From the NCBI RefSeq assembly GCF_001423615.1, contig NZ_LMOU01000001.1:2147703-2189949 (forward strand): a DNA stretch of 42,247 nt, read 5' to 3'. This document shows positions 41,554 through 42,247 of this stretch, one piece after another. The position numbers and the translations under genes were made by a program. The notes below the pieces were generated by a model, which saw nothing but the letters and a program-made list of their open reading frames with translations, had not been told where the DNA came from and did no database searches. The first letter of the stretch is position 1, and each line of letters opens with the position of its first letter. The DNA comes from Microbacterium sp. Leaf159. Its GTDB lineage: Bacteria; Actinomycetota; Actinomycetes; Actinomycetales; Microbacteriaceae.

Positions 41554-42186
41554 TCAGTCCTGAGCGAGGATCGAGTACAGCCTACGACGGGCGTCATCGA
41601 GGATCTCGATCGCCGCCTGCACCTGCTCAGGCGATCCGCTGCGGCCCACCTGCGCGGCTGCCGCTGCGAGGTCGACGCCCGCCTTGGGCAGAGTCGTGAA
41701 GCGGGGATCGTTGCGGTGACCGTCCTTCGTCGAGCTCGACTCCCAGGGTGCCGGTGCCTCGGTGGTCTCGGTCGCGACCGCACGACCGGCCTCGGTGAGC
41801 GAGTAGGTCTTGCGACCGTTCTGCTCTTCGGCCTCGATCAGGCCCTCGTCGGCGAGCAGCTGCAGCGTCGGGTAGACCGAGCCTGCGCTCGGCTTCCACG
41901 AGCCGCCACTGCGCTCGGCGATCTCGTTGATGATCTGGTAGCCGTGCATCGGCTTCTCGGCGAGGAGCGAGAGCACCGCCGCGCGAACGTCGCCCTTGGC
42001 CATGCGGGTGCCGCCGGACGGACGCTGCTCGAACGACTTGCGCAGTTGGTCGAGTGCGTCGAAGAGGGTGCCGGCCGGGCCGTTGGATCCGCCGAAGCCG
42101 CCGGATCCGAAGATGCCGCCCAGCGGGTTGTCGGTGTTGCCTGCGCCGTTGCCTGCGCCGGTGCCGAAGGGGAATGCGTTGTTCAT
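41554..42186 (-). CDS. PadR-family transcriptional regulator with Gly-rich N-terminus
   Basis: About 210 residues from ATG 42186 (GGGAGG 6 bases upstream). The winged helix is typical of PadR: AVLSLLAEKPMHGYQIINEI, SWKPSAGSVYPTLQLLADEG, and wing NGRKTYSLTEAGR. A Gly/Asn-rich, probably disordered N-terminal extension of about 40 residues precedes it (GTGAGNGAGN, then GSGGFGGSNG). The C-terminal helices (QAAIEILDDARRRLYSIL) would form the dimer. It probably controls itself and the UbiB-like kinase via the palindrome upstream. Confidence 0.9.
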   Translation of the reverse strand: MNNAFPFGTGAGNGAGNTDNPLGGIFGSGGFGGSNGPAGTLFDALDQLRKSFEQRPSGGTRMAKGDVRAAVLSLLAEKPMHGYQIINEIAERSGGSWKPSAGSVYPTLQLLADEGLIEAEEQNGRKTYSLTEAGRAVATETTEAPAPWESSSTKDGHRNDPRFTTLPKAGVDLAAAAAQVGRSGSPEQVQAAIEILDDARRRLYSILAQD

Positions 42187-42217
42187 GATGACCTCCCGGA
42201 AGTGGTGAGCGATAGTC

Positions 42218-42231
42218 AACGATATATCGTT
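42218..42231. promoter_or_regulatory. Palindromic operator upstream of PadR gene
   Basis: AACGATATATCGTT is a perfect 14-bp palindrome 32 bases upstream of the PadR start, in an AT-rich patch. Placement suits PadR autoregulation. Confidence 0.6.
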
Positions 42232-42247
42232 AAGGCTGAGTGGCGGG

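Overview
The window comes from a high-GC (roughly 70 %) Gram-positive chromosome, most likely a Microbacterium-like member of the Microbacteriaceae. Evidence: GTG and ATG starts with AGGAGG-type ribosome sites, ATGA/GTGA-coupled genes, several apparently leaderless genes (TAnnnT six bases before ATG), U-tract-free hairpin terminators, an ADH-A type alcohol dehydrogenase and a DUF7882-like small protein. I saw no rRNA, tRNA, CRISPR array, transposase or phage gene. No gap between genes exceeds 300 bp.

Layout. (1) 35-6897: a fructan/sucrose utilisation operon on the minus strand (binding protein, two MalFG-type permeases, cytoplasmic GH32 hydrolase, fructokinase) facing a divergent LacI-type repressor, with two LacI-like operators around a clear promoter. 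(2) 6920-15688: two convergent IclR regulators and an amino-acid locus: APC permease plus a racemase whose motifs look broad-specificity, divergent from an ACT-less homoserine dehydrogenase and an aldehyde dehydrogenase, then an Lrp/AsnC regulator divergent from a gamma-family PLP enzyme. A 15-bp motif is shared by both divergent promoters. (3) 15763-18767: a MarR-controlled set (SnoaL-like protein, atypical metallo-beta-lactamase-fold protein) divergent from an NAD-dependent secondary alcohol dehydrogenase.

(4) 18830-28081: methyltransferase, MerA-like flavoprotein, CDP-alcohol phosphatidyltransferase, TVP38/VTT membrane protein, a complete ABC importer whose binding protein is clearly of the E. 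coli YnjB family, and a radical SAM protein. This resembles an expanded ynjBCD-ynjF module and is the best candidate for an undescribed system. (5) 28334-31349: SDR oxidoreductase, ArsR-SRPBCC operon with a paired operator, and an MFS exporter. (6) 31434-37466: small proteins, two MarR regulators, an MHS-type symporter, a CsbD stress protein, a small membrane protein and a DUF2867-type epimerase. Three promoters here carry the same 25-bp operator-like element overlapping the -10 box. (7) 37667-42186: BCCT osmolyte transporter, AarF/UbiB-type kinase and PadR regulator with a perfect palindrome upstream.

Starts were chosen from ribosome-site spacing and family alignment from memory; no database search was run, so functions rest on recognised motifs and context.
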